From contig NW_017802458.1 in NCBI RefSeq assembly GCF_001625305.1, forward strand, positions 542,559-606,558: 64,000 bases of DNA. Reading direction: 5' to 3'. The DNA is from Branchiostoma belcheri (lineage: Eukaryota; Chordata; Leptocardii; Amphioxiformes; Branchiostomatidae). This document shows positions 1 to 10,000 of the stretch, one piece after another. The notes beneath the pieces are model-generated. The model did not search any database, was not told the DNA's origin, and worked only from the letters and a program-made list of their open reading frames with translations. The position numbers were made by a program, and so were the translations under genes. Positions within the stretch are counted from its first letter, which is position 1. Every line of letters starts with the position of its first letter.

Positions 1-264
1 CGCCGCTATATGTAGCTGATGTAGGTGGCGCTTTTGGTCGTGTAAAAGAAAACGTCTGTATATCCTATACTTTACCAACCTGATGAAACTATTTTCGGAA
101 GCAAGTTACCTTTGTCCAACACAGCAGTTACTCAAGCAACTGGATATGATTTTGGAATCAAACATATGCGTACAGTGTTAACGTTAAATTATAGGCGAAT
201 AGACCTGTCCTTGGTGCTGATCGCCATCCACGTACAAGAAAACGAAACAATTTATGCACGTTAC

Positions 265-433
265 CTTTGTTCTTGTTGGCGTCGGTGTAAGCGAACCCCA
301 CTCCTTGACCAGTCCTCCGCCCGAACACTCCGGATAAGTTCGGCCCGACTTTGTGTTTCCCGCCGGCCTCCACCGTGTGACACTGCGCACACTTCTGCAC
401 AAATGTCTTCTTCCCTTTCTCCGCGTCACCCAT
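265..433 (-). CDS. CYCS: Cytochrome c, exon 1 (partial gene)
   Basis: Mitochondrial electron carrier between complexes III and IV. The exon encodes 56 complete codons starting [19 protein letters not shown]. The heme-attachment motif CAQCH is at residues 15-19, and the conserved [10 protein letters not shown] segment follows. It ends in ANKNK and the first base of a Gly codon, followed by a GTAACG donor (264-261). That is phase 1, and I recall an intron near this position in animal cytochrome c genes. The frame continues past the donor into nonconserved sequence, so the splice is needed. The remaining coding sequence is not seen in 1-264 and must lie beyond the left edge. Identity is certain from sequence; the intron-position comparison is from memory. 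Confidence 0.95.
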
Positions 434-720
434 CCTTAAAAAAACTTGTCTCTCTCAATCCCTGACAGCTTTGACAAAGTCCGTGCGGTTTCAAGGTCAC
501 GATGGAACGATCTGCTCTGGTTACCTAGCAACGCGAACATTCGAATCAGCGAAGACGTCACAACGGTTACCTTCTAAATGTACTTCTTGTTCTATGACGC
601 ATGATGATGACGTTAGAAATATGGTATTTTCTAATCAGGCCTGTGAAACAGTAGCGTATTAATGTGATATCACAATGACTTTGTGATCAGACAAACGTGC
701 AATTGTGACGTTCCTTCCAG
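434..720 (-). promoter_or_regulatory. Probable cytochrome c promoter region
   Basis: The sequence directly upstream of the cytochrome c ATG holds CRE-like pieces: a GACGTCAC near 554-561 and TGACG-containing words near 594-615. CREB-type sites are known in animal cytochrome c promoters. No TATA box is evident and the transcription start is not determined. Some of this may be 5' UTR. Confidence 0.3.
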
Positions 721-981
721 GACTAAGTATTGTTTGCTACGCACGTACATGTACATGTACTACAAACAAACTTACGGTGTCTGTACATGGAAACGTACGT
801 AGTTGTTCATATGGATGGCGGTCAGCACCAAGGATAGGTCCTGTACATGTATGTTGTCATGCTCTCAGCGCTTTTATACAAAATTCGCGTGTTCTAGAGC
901 ATTAGTCTGAGTAGAGTAGAGTAGAGTAGATCTTTCGTCTCGGTAGGAAGTTCTCTTCCACCTTGAGCCGCTCCTTGTAGT

Positions 982-1317
982 TTACTTCGTTGACATGGTC
1001 ATCTTGTGGGGGTTGTCCAATGCCCGGGGGTTGTACACCACTGGATGACTTCTCATGTGTTTGTCCAGTCTATTTTTAAAACTGTTCACACTTGGGGCTG
1101 ACACCACCTCCTCAGGTAGACTGTTCTACCATGTTACTACCCTGTTGCTGTAGAAAAACAGTCTTTTTTTGTTGTTCACTGATCTTTTGTTTAGGCGTAA
1201 GCTGTTCCCTCTTGTTCTTGTTTTTTCTTGCATCTTTGGTAGGCAACCCTCTGTGTCCAGCTTCCCATGAATGTATTTGTAGGTCATAATCATGTCCCTG
1301 ATTATACACATCATCAT
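982..1317 (-). pseudogene. Non-LTR retrotransposon reverse transcriptase C-terminus (broken)
   Basis: Minus-strand reading gives a typical LINE ORF2 tail: tyrosine- and basic-rich sequence, then NRVVTW, an in-frame TAG where Trp is expected, then NSLPEEVVSAPSVNSFKNRL. The WNSLP and VNSFKNRLDK words are characteristic of CR1/L2-like reverse transcriptases. A stop lies at 982-984. A (GTAGA)n simple repeat (908-930) is next to it. This is a short 3' fragment without catalytic motifs. Confidence 0.75.
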
Positions 1318-1350
1318 TTTTTTCCTATAGCGATTGCACTATCACCAGCA

Positions 1351-1661
1351 GTAATCGTGTCCAGCCTAACGTGGTTGGGGCGGGTTTTCTTCGGTGCTGC
1401 TGAAGCTCTTCCCCGCCCGCCTGAGCTAGGTTCCCCCGGTAGATTTTTCACGGCGGCAGTTTGATTACATGATTAGGCCCACCACGATATTCGTGGTGGG
1501 GAAAATCAACTCCTGGCGTGCCTAACTCTATAAGCGTAACTTAACACTCCTACCGGGACGGTCTGTTGTACTGGGCGGGGGGAAAACTATTAGAGCCCCG
1601 AAGACAGCCTGCCCCAAGTCCTTGGTATGCCACAACCACGATTAGACAGGATACCAGGTTA
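1351..1661. mobile_element. Terminal-inverted-repeat element, copy 1
   Basis: The left end (about 1358-1395) is nearly the reverse complement of the right end (about 1600-1660). The interior matches the element at 60559-60778, including CTTCCCCGCCCGCCTGAGCT and CTACCGGG. Copy 1 also holds a perfect internal hairpin, CCCACCACGA (1478-1487), loop TAT, TCGTGGTGGG (1491-1500). No coding potential; non-autonomous. Confidence 0.65.
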
Positions 1662-1765
1662 TACCACCAGAGCCTCGGGTATACTACGTGCAACATCAAG
1701 AAAAGTGCAAGTACATGTTACGGATCCGTTAACTAGAAAAGCTGACAATTAGACGAAGGTAAAAT

Positions 1766-1771
1766 TTTATT
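1766..1771 (-). terminator. Polyadenylation signal of the CYTH gene
   Basis: TTTATT on the plus strand (AATAAA on the minus strand) lies about 340 bp downstream of the CYTH-gene stop codon. A 3' UTR of this length is reasonable and no nearer AATAAA was seen. Confidence 0.5.
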
Positions 1772-2106
1772 GCAAGAAATATGGCTTACATTCTTATTCG
1801 TTCTGCCTGAGAGATAAATTATGCATTTATTTGCTGAAGACTTGTATCTGGATTGCAAAAACTGACTCTTAAAATTGTACACAGTGGGACAAGAATCCAG
1901 TCACGGAAAACTAGCTTGAAACATGGTAACATGTATCAGTATTGAATCTATGGTAAAACCACTTGTTACACTTGTTAATTGTTTAATCAACATAATCTTA
2001 TAACAATACTTTTAACCTAGCCTTTGTCTACATCTTACACATTTATGTTGAAGTAAATATTGTTTTTTTGCCATAAGTATTTGAGAAGTGTACTAATTGC
2101 TTGGCT

Positions 2107-4746
2107 CTACTTGTCTTGTAGCATATCTATATAAGCAGTATCAATAAGGTCACATGATTTGATGCCCAATTTCTCCATCAGGTCATTGGCTATCTGTTCT
2201 CCCTCCTCTGCTGATTGGCCAGGCTGCATCATCACCTAGCCAATGAAAGGGCAGGGTTCAGTTCAAATTCAAATGACCAACCAATCACAAAACAGTGATA
2301 AATACACATTGTCAAGTATCTGTTCTGTTACTTTAACAATATCATGAAACAAGATATATATACTAGAAAGGCAACATTTGCAAAGCAAATGCATAATGTC
2401 TACCTAAGCATATTGTCTGTTCTGTTGATTCTTACTCAAACACATTCATATATACGGTGACAGGAGTGTAAATCCCTCCTGCTATGAAATAGCAACATGA
2501 TGTAACCCAACACTAGTTACCATGGTGACAGACATCTGGTTCAGGTCATTGACCTTATTGGTTTCGAGAAGAAGAAGAGGAAACAGACCAAAAACAATAT
2601 GTTTTTCTTCGGTAAACATAAAAAGAAATCTAGCCACTCTACCTCTAACTCCATGTAATGTCCCAGTTTCTCCACATTGTCCACATGTATTCGGGTTTGT
2701 CCAACTAGATATAGGGTCCGCAGCTTCTTCACTACCCCTCGTATACCCAGTGCATGGGCAAGAGTGGCCTGGAACAAGATAAACCTTAATTTTAGTTGAT
2801 GTAACTGCATGTTCTAACAATTTCTATTGACATTACACAGACATTCAGAAACGAACATCAAGCAAATCAGCAACTTAGCAGATAGCCTGGTACCCGTCCT
2901 AGCCTATACAACTGCTTAATGTCAGGGGTGTGATTTTTTAGTCAAATTCTGGTCAAATTCTAGCTCCTGCTTTGATGATCAAGGCAGAATACACAATGGC
3001 ATCCACATCATAATACAGCTCAGGTATGGAGTATATATCAGAACCTGTGTAAAAAAAAACGGTGCAATGGCCAAGTGGGGTAGAGTGCTTGCCTTGCATT
3101 CGGTAGGTCGTGAGTTCAATCCCCGGCCGAGTCATAACAAAGACTTTAAAAATGGTACATACTGCTTTTTTTGCTTAGCACTCAGCATTTGGGAAAGAGT
3201 ATGGTACTAGTAGTTAAACACACACCACTACCAGTAGACTAGCCCCTTGCTGTAGTGACTGCTGTGTGTGGCCCACTGGGCTAATGAATGGAGATGGGCA
3301 CAGCCCTATGCGTCACTTGATGCAGGAAGGCTGTTTAACTTTTTTAACTGTAAAACATTGAAATGCCAGTTTGAACTCTGTTATATTGCCATTACAGAGG
3401 AACAAGGAACTTGATCTGATCAGAGCTTTCCTGTACATGTTAACTTACATTAGGCCACACCAATTTAATTTCTTGGTTAACGGATTTGCCGCTTCATTTT
3501 TTCTGATTTGCAAATAAAAATAAAAATCCAGAATCAACTGCAAAATGCTCATTTTTTGCCCTGAACAGTTGAAAACAGACCTTTTCATCCTAGTTGTTAC
3601 AGTTATTCCATCTTTCAATACAGTGGCATCATTAAAAGTTCAAAATTCATTGTTTAAATTTTGAACCAGCCTGGTGTGTTGGCTTCATGGCTCCTATCGT
3701 ACCATTTGGGCCATAATACGACGCCTAGGCCTGTTTTTATTTTTATTTTTTTTGCCCGCCCGCTCCATTATTTTTCTAGAAAAATCCGTTAACCAAAAAT
3801 TTTAATTGGTGTGGCCTTATAATTCCAATGACAATCTTCTCTCTGTCAATTGGTGTCAGACTGGTAAGTGATCACTAGAGCAAACTGGAGTAGACACAGG
3901 CTAGTATTGCTCACAAACCTTGATGTCTTGTGGGTTGTGAACCTTTGAAATGAAGAACACAGACTCTTTAGGTCCCTGCTGGTCTGGTCTGTCATAGGAG
4001 ATCAACTCGGAGGGACGATCCTGAAATATCAGAATTTTTGTTATAACTTGAAATAATATGAATCAGTGTAACAGTTCTATAATATTATCGTTCTGAGAGC
4101 AAATGATTTTCACAATGTATATAAGTATTTGAAAGCTACTCTTCGTTTTATGGGACATCAAAATTATATAATAACCAGAAAAGTAACATTTGCAAAGATA
4201 ATGCATATCAATGTTTACCTTTGCATATGGTCTGCTCTGTTACTCAAACACATTCATATATATAGTGACAGGAGTCTAAATCCCTCCTGCTATAAAATTG
4301 CAACATGATGTAACCCAACACCAGTTACCATGGAGACAGAGTCTGACAGACGTCTGGTTCAGGTCATTGACCTTATTTGTTTGGAGAGGAGGAGGAAGAA
4401 GAAACAGAGCTATAATAACTTAGTACAGTTTTATACCAAATTTATGAGTGCTTCACATACAATAGTCTTGATATACATGTAGATCCCATATTAAAATGAA
4501 ACATCAATGGTGAAATGTAATCAATCTCTGAACCTTTTTGTTTCAAGATGTTCCTAACATGTCAGAAAAGAGAAAGTTACTTGACTTTACCTTAAGATGC
4601 CTTAACTTGAGCCTGCCCCTGGGAACACAAAAGAAGGTGTCTTCTTGCTCCACTTTGGTGCCCTCTGATTGGCTCAGCTCTGCTGCCAGTTTGTGTAGTT
4701 TTGTGACATCATGTACTCGTGCCTTGATCTCAATGTTGGACGGCAT
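2107..4746 (-). CDS. CYTH-domain protein (CyaB / thiamine-triphosphatase-like)
   Basis: Four coding exons, all joined in phase 0: 4591-4746, 3919-4020, 2643-2768 and 2107-2235, giving 170 aa. The start MPSNIEIKAR carries the EIKAR signature of the CYTH superfamily (EXEXK-type metal/phosphate tunnel). Further tunnel residues appear in RGRLKLR, ELISYDRPD, RTLYLVGQTRIHVD and GHYMELE, so all the usual strands are present in order. CYTH enzymes act on triphosphates with divalent metal; the short length and this N-terminus resemble the CyaB-like branch more than vertebrate THTPA, and the substrate is not predictable. An in-frame TAA lies just 5' of the ATG, fixing the start. A GCAG acceptor precedes it at about 4758, implying a noncoding 5' exon, with a good donor (AAG/GTACTT) at 5740 as candidate. 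Donors and acceptors are all GT/AG. Confidence 0.88.
2363..2620 (-). mobile_element. Helentron-like element, copy 1
   Basis: Member of a nine-copy family in this window. In element orientation (minus here) it starts TATGTTTACCGAAG, carries a CTTCTTCTT-type core, then GGTAAACAT, a hairpin CATTTGC/TTT/GCAAATG and ends CTAG. The left boundary of CYTH exon 3 (2643) is only 23 bp away. Confidence 0.7.
3058..3335 (+). mobile_element. tRNA-derived SINE, family alpha
   Basis: The head resembles a tRNA gene: A-box-like TGGCCAAGTGG near 3068 and B-box-like GAGTTCAATCCCC near 3112. The body (ACTTTAAAAATGGTACA, AGCACTCAG, CACTACCAG, CCTGCTGTAGTG-like) matches the copy at 51213-51480. It lies in a CYTH-gene intron and is not a functional tRNA. 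Confidence 0.75.
3453..3816. mobile_element. PIF/Harbinger-type MITE, family B, copy 1
   Basis: Terminal inverted repeats GGCCACACCAATTTAAT and ATTGGTGTGGCC are flanked on both sides by TTA (3450-3452 and 3817-3819). TTA target duplications are typical of PIF/Harbinger elements. No transposase reading frame. Confidence 0.75.
4175..4412 (-). mobile_element. Helentron-like element, copy 2 (decayed ends)
   Basis: Shares the AACATTTGCAAAG hairpin region, the CTCAAACACATTCATATATA stretch, the TCCCTCCTGCTAT block and the GGAGGAGGAAGAAG core with the other copies. The CTAG end is mutated to CCAG and the far end is missing. It lies in CYTH-gene intron 1. Confidence 0.6.
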
Positions 4747-5300
4747 GGTTTAAAGCTGCATTATATAACATTAGGATGATACAAAAAGTAAATTTCTGGT
4801 CATTTCTTTACAGTTGAATCAACCCCACTCCATTGCAAATAAGTGCTACTCAGAGAGTGTAGGTGCCAAAATATGACGCCTTATTTACAGTATTTACAGT
4901 ACAGTATTTAAAAGCTTGAAACACAGTCGCCGGCCATGTTTGTTTACATTCTGGTAGTTTATGGTGGCACCAAAAATTACGCATATGATGATTACACCTC
5001 ATGTGGGCTTATTTATCGCCTTTTTTAAACCATGATTGTCAGAAATGTGGAATAATTTCAGAAATATGTTGAAAAGTTGAAGTACAATCACTCGAATATT
5101 TTTCGAATGATATATTTCAAATTTCAAAAAATGGTACATAATGCTCCTTAAGATAATATTTATTCCCTCAAAATCTCGAATATCAAGCCTTTAATAATTT
5201 GGGCTGCATTCATGGTTTCTATACAAACTTTAAAGTCAGTTTAAAAGAGTTCATTGAACTCATTTTGTAATTGAAAATCCTAATCCTGCATTGGGATGTC
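4747..5300. other. CYTH-gene 5' region, no other gene seen
   Basis: AT-rich sequence upstream of the CYTH start codon. It should be mostly the intron between the proposed noncoding exon and coding exon 1. I see no further exon or RNA gene. Confidence 0.4.
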
Positions 5301-5301
5301 T

Positions 5302-5512
5302 CAAATTAATTCTTACTCAAACACATTCGCATATATGGTCAGACAGGACTCTAAATCCCTCCTGCTATGAAATTGCAACATGATGTAACCCAACACTAGT
5401 TACCATGGTGACAGACGTCTGCTTCAGGTCATTGACCTTATTAGTTTGCACAAGAAGAAGAAGAGGTGGAAACAGACCAAAAACAAGATTTTTTTTTCCT
5501 TCCGTAAACAAA
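5302..5512 (-). mobile_element. Helentron-like element, copy 3 (truncated)
   Basis: Carries the CTCAAACACATTCGCATATA, TCCCTCCTGCTATGAAATTG, ACTAGTTACCATGGTGACAG and AAGAAGAAGAAG blocks and ends CCTTCCGTAAAC. The hairpin/CTAG end is absent, so this copy is truncated. Confidence 0.65.
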
Positions 5513-5739
5513 ATGAATTATGGTTAACGTACTTTTTAATACTCAGTCCAAACAGCGGTTCAGTCAAAGGTTTTGGTTTCACTAAACATCTGCTTGGACT
5601 AAAAATACAGGCCACTAGCTATAGATTGGATAATCAGGTCTGTGTGGCTACAAAATGAACCTGGATATCTTTTGAGCGATTTATATATGACATAAGGCAT
5701 GTTATGGTACATTTATGCTAATATCAAGCCAACAAGTAC

Positions 5740-5830
5740 CTTACAGTTGTCCACTTTGGACACGGAACCTCTTCCTCGGTGTTTCTTGGAGTGTTTCTAG
5801 TTGGCGCGCAATCTGCGACCTTTGACACAA
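5740..5830 (-). other. Candidate noncoding 5' exon of the CYTH gene
   Basis: The coding exon 1 of the CYTH gene is preceded by an AG acceptor and an in-frame stop, so an upstream untranslated exon is expected. The segment ending at 5740 has a donor-like AACTGTAAG/GTACTT in the right orientation about 1 kb upstream, beside a GGCGCGCA GC-rich stretch. The 5' boundary is a guess. One frame reads KHSKKHRGRGSVSKVDNCK, which I do not recognise. Confidence 0.35.
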
Positions 5831-6395
5831 GGAAGGTTATAAGTCATGGGTCAACGGCCTTTAGAACATTTTGAGACCTCCAAGTTTGTAAACATGATGA
5901 TGTTGTCATTTTTGCAGCACTTCCCGGAGTTTTTGGTTTGTGATCATTTATTCAACGTCATAGGATGTGTTTTACTGTAACTTAGAGTTATATCTCTGAG
6001 TCTAAAGTTTTGATGTAAGTCTAAATTCTGAGTAAAGTGTATTTGATACCATTGAAGTCAACAGCACATATGGTGTTTTCTTTTAGAATTTGGTAATGAC
6101 ACTGTGTATTTGCTAGGATTGCCATCCGAAATTAAGGTGTTATTACTTTTTTTTAATTGAATAATAATGAATCTAATATGCTAATGTGCACTCATGATAC
6201 ATGTCAATGATTTATCTTAATGATTACTTAATAATAAATAAACTGACTAATAGGTACACTTTTCAGTAATACCTTTGAACTATGAATGAATTGTTTTGAT
6301 ATCTTTATAGACTTGACAATACAGTAGTAACTTTGAAGAACTTAAAGTATATTAATGATTAAGAAGAAAATTGTCCAGTAAGAATTTTTAATTGT
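5831..6395. other. Intergenic, between the CYTH and GTPase genes
   Basis: AT-rich sequence with no ORF, exon or repeat that I recognise. It separates the proposed CYTH promoter from the 3' end of the GTPase gene. Confidence 0.4.
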
Positions 6396-6401
6396 TTTAT
6401 T
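6396..6401 (-). terminator. Candidate polyadenylation signal of the GTPase gene
   Basis: TTTATT on plus (AATAAA on minus), about 660 bp downstream of the GTPase stop codon, in an AT-rich stretch. Plausible but unproven. Confidence 0.4.
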
Positions 6402-7062
6402 GACACAACATGGCATCAAACTCATTCAAATATACGCCCGGCAGATCTAACAAAACACATTAATAATTCTGGATTCTGTCAGCTTGATTCTTGTTGTGTT
6501 GAAAGAAAGATTTGCTAAACTCTGCAATATTCAGTTAAATAACATTGATTCTCATACCACAAAAGGATAAGCACCAAAGAAGCCCCCTTTTGCCATTCAA
6601 TTTTGTAGTTCAGTGGTGAAATATCCATAACACTAACATAACACTATATACTTGGTGCTGACTGTACTATCTACAGCCCTAACCGCACTGTCCTTGGTAT
6701 TGACTGTACTATCCATAGCACTACATTAATATTTGAATCTACTCCCTCACCTTTGATAAATATAATATATACCGGTAATATGTTGCGTTCTCACTGGCCA
6801 ATGGATTTTTTAAGTACATACTTAATTAGTTGCTCATTGAAAGCAGAGATAGCACACATCTACCAGTAGAATCCTAACTTCCTCTGTCCATACATAATGC
6901 TACCATTCTATTATTACATCATCGTCATTATTACATCTATTACTACATACTTAAAAACTATTGAGAACAGAAATTCTGTACTATTTTAGCAGCAAAGTCT
7001 CTTCACTATTTGTGTAAAGTAACAAGAGAGACTTGGCACTGTGTCTTCTCGTTAAAGTTATG

Positions 7063-10000
7063 CTAACTCTTGACAGTTGTCTGTTTGTCTGTAGCCTGTC
7101 TACTCTTGGGTCTCTTGTCCTTCTGAGCCTCCCGTTCTCTCACAGCCATCAGTAGGTCCTGAAACATCTGCTGAACACCATCACCTGTTACAGCTGAGGT
7201 CTCGTAATACCTGTACAGGTACAGAAACAAACAGTCAACAATTTTCACCTGTTACAGCTGAGGTCTCATAATACCTGTACAGGTACAGAAACAAACTGTC
7301 AACACTTTTCACCTGTTACAGCTGAGGTCTCGTAATACCTGTACAGGTGCAGAAACAAACAGTCAACAATTTTCACCTGTCACAGCTGAGGTCTCGCAAT
7401 ACCTGTACAGGTACAGAAACAAACTGTCAACAATTTTCACCTGTTACAGCTGAGGTCTAGTAATACCTGTTACAGGTGCAGAAACAAACTGTCAACAATT
7501 GGAGCATCTGCCGATTACTGTCACCTGTTACAGCTGATGTCTCATAATACCTGTACATGTACAGACACAAACAATCAACACTTTTCACCTGTTACAGCTG
7601 AGGTCTCATAATACCTGTACAGAAACAAACTGTTAACAATTGGAGCATCTGCTGAACACCATCACCAGCTGAGGTCTCGTGATACCTATATGTACAGAAA
7701 CAATTTTATGTTAGGCCACACTGACTTAATTTATGGATGACATCCTCTGAAGACCCTCAAACTAGTGTACGTGTCACTGGGTAAATAAAAAAATTCCTTA
7801 CTGCAGAAAAAATAATAGTTGGCCTAACTTATACATGTGTACTTAATTTTTGTATAGCTGAACATGTGAACATAGAAAATCTTCTTTGAATATAATCAAA
7901 TCTACAGATCTATGACAATGATATTGTATAAAGCATGGTGACGGTTTAGTTTAATGGGGGGTATTGGTTAGTTAAGAGTCTGTTCGAATGGAAAATAATT
8001 ATCTAGTCAGGTACTCACTTGAGTTTGTGTGCACTTGCCCACTTTCTCCCATCAGCCATGGAAATCACACGTTTTGCCTTCAAGTCAGTCTGCGAGTCAG
8101 AAATACAAAGTCAGTTGTCAAAATTGGCCACAATAGGATCAGTGAGAGTTTAGCTCGAAAGGAAAAACTACGTAACATTGTCTGGGTAAAGAGATGCTAC
8201 AATAAAACACTCTGTAACGAATCAGCATGTAGAAATTTTTATCTATCGGTTTATATTATATTACAATGTATTTTGTTTCTTCTCGTTCTTGCACTCGATG
8301 CAAGCAATGTCTAACCCCCAGTTTTGGGGGAAAATTGTTAAAATTGGATAAGGAAAAAGGGGAAAGAAAGGATGCATGGGTATGTGTCCAAGTTCTATCT
8401 TGTTTGGAATACTGGATGAAATGAATAGGATGATAATGTTTATCCCTAGATTTTGTTACAGGAAAGCCGATAAAACTGTACAGCATACCATGTTCAAATG
8501 AAACTCATCTATATTAGTAGAATCACTAGAGTTCAAGCTTCATATATACCAACATAAGAAAGGCCATAACTTTTCGGTCAATCTCGTCAACTGTTGCATC
8601 ACACTGACGAAGGTGGACGAGATCGACCAAAAATTTATGGTGGCCTCCTTTCTTGTGTTGGAACGAAGCTAATGAACTCTATAACTAAAGCATACCTTGT
8701 TGGCAACGACGACAACTTCCGAGTTGAGCCCTCCGTACTTGCCGAGCTCTCTCAGCCACGTATCCAGTGTGTCGAAGGAGGACTGACTGGTGATGTCGTA
8801 CACGAGGAAGCACGCCTGCGTGTTCCCGTACAGCTCGTTCCGCACCTCCAGGTAGTCCGAGTTACCCGACAGGTCCCATAGGTGGATACGCACTGTCAAC
8901 ACAAGTTTTTATTTACTGTTTATTTGCACATAACAAGTAATAATTTTGCAATAAGCAAACTAGAAAGGTAACATTCGCAAAGCAAATGCATAATGTTTTC
9001 CTTCATTTATGGTCTCTGTTAATTCTTATGCAAACACGTTCACATATATACGGTCTGACAGGAGTCTAAATCCCTCCTGCTATAAAATTGCAACATGATA
9101 TAACCCAACACTAGTTACCATGGTGACAGATGTCTGGTTCAGGTCAAGAGGAAGAAGAAACAGCAAGAACATTTATATGTTTTCCTTCTGCGGAGGTGAA
9201 CATCATCATAGATATGATAAATCCTTACAAGAAAGGCACTGGGTCACCAATAAACTACTAAGCCAGTTTGCTATCCTCTATGGCTACTGCTGTCTTTTGT
9301 TTTCACTTACTCTGTGGTACCTGAAGCTAAAAGGGAGAACTAGTGGTAAGCTACAGAGACTGGGACCCAGGCTACTGAATACTACATGAACTCACAGTCT
9401 ACAGAATTATCATATTTCATAGTACTCACAGTCCTCTCCTAGAATCTTCTCTATCTTGAAGCCATAGTCTACTCCAATAGTCGGCTGGTAAACTGGAGAG
9501 AACTGGAAAGGACAACCACTGTATGTAATTTCATAACAATCAAATATCATTTCATTTGTTGGAATGATAGACTATTAATGCCAGCAATAAGTATCAATTC
9601 AGAAGTTTAATTTGTTACTACTGATGTAACGTTACATGAATTGGACAGGCAACATTCTCCTATAATTTAAGTATGTCATGCAGAAGACTAGCTGACACGT
9701 CCTTGTTCACTACATGACTCACCTGACTTTCACAGAAATGTTTGATAAGTGAAGTCTTCCCCACTCCTGCATTGCCCAGACCTACAACCTGTTATAGTCA
9801 CAAACAAAATAAATAAATGACAGTATTACACATGACAGTACTATACATGCATAAGAACCTACACTGATTGTTAATTTGTTTGTTGAACACATACTGATTG
9901 TTACTTGTTTGTTGAACACATACTGGTTGTTACTTGTTTGTTGAACATATACTGATTGTTAATTTGTTTGTTGAACACATACTGATTGTTACTTGTTTGT

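Larger units (their letters stand above)
195..850. repeat. Inverted repeat flanking cytochrome c exon 1
   Basis: A segment near 202-232 (core CCTTGGTGCTGATCGCCATC) recurs in inverted orientation near 808-842 (GATGGCGGTCAGCACCAAGG). One arm lies in cytochrome c intron 1 and the other upstream of the promoter, so the arms bracket exon 1. Probably two opposed copies of a dispersed repeat. Confidence 0.6.

Noticed and set aside
3058..3135. tRNA gene
   Set aside because: A- and B-box words are present, but there is no paired acceptor stem and the sequence continues as a repeat found again at 51213, so it is a SINE. The same reasoning applies at 27915 and to family beta.
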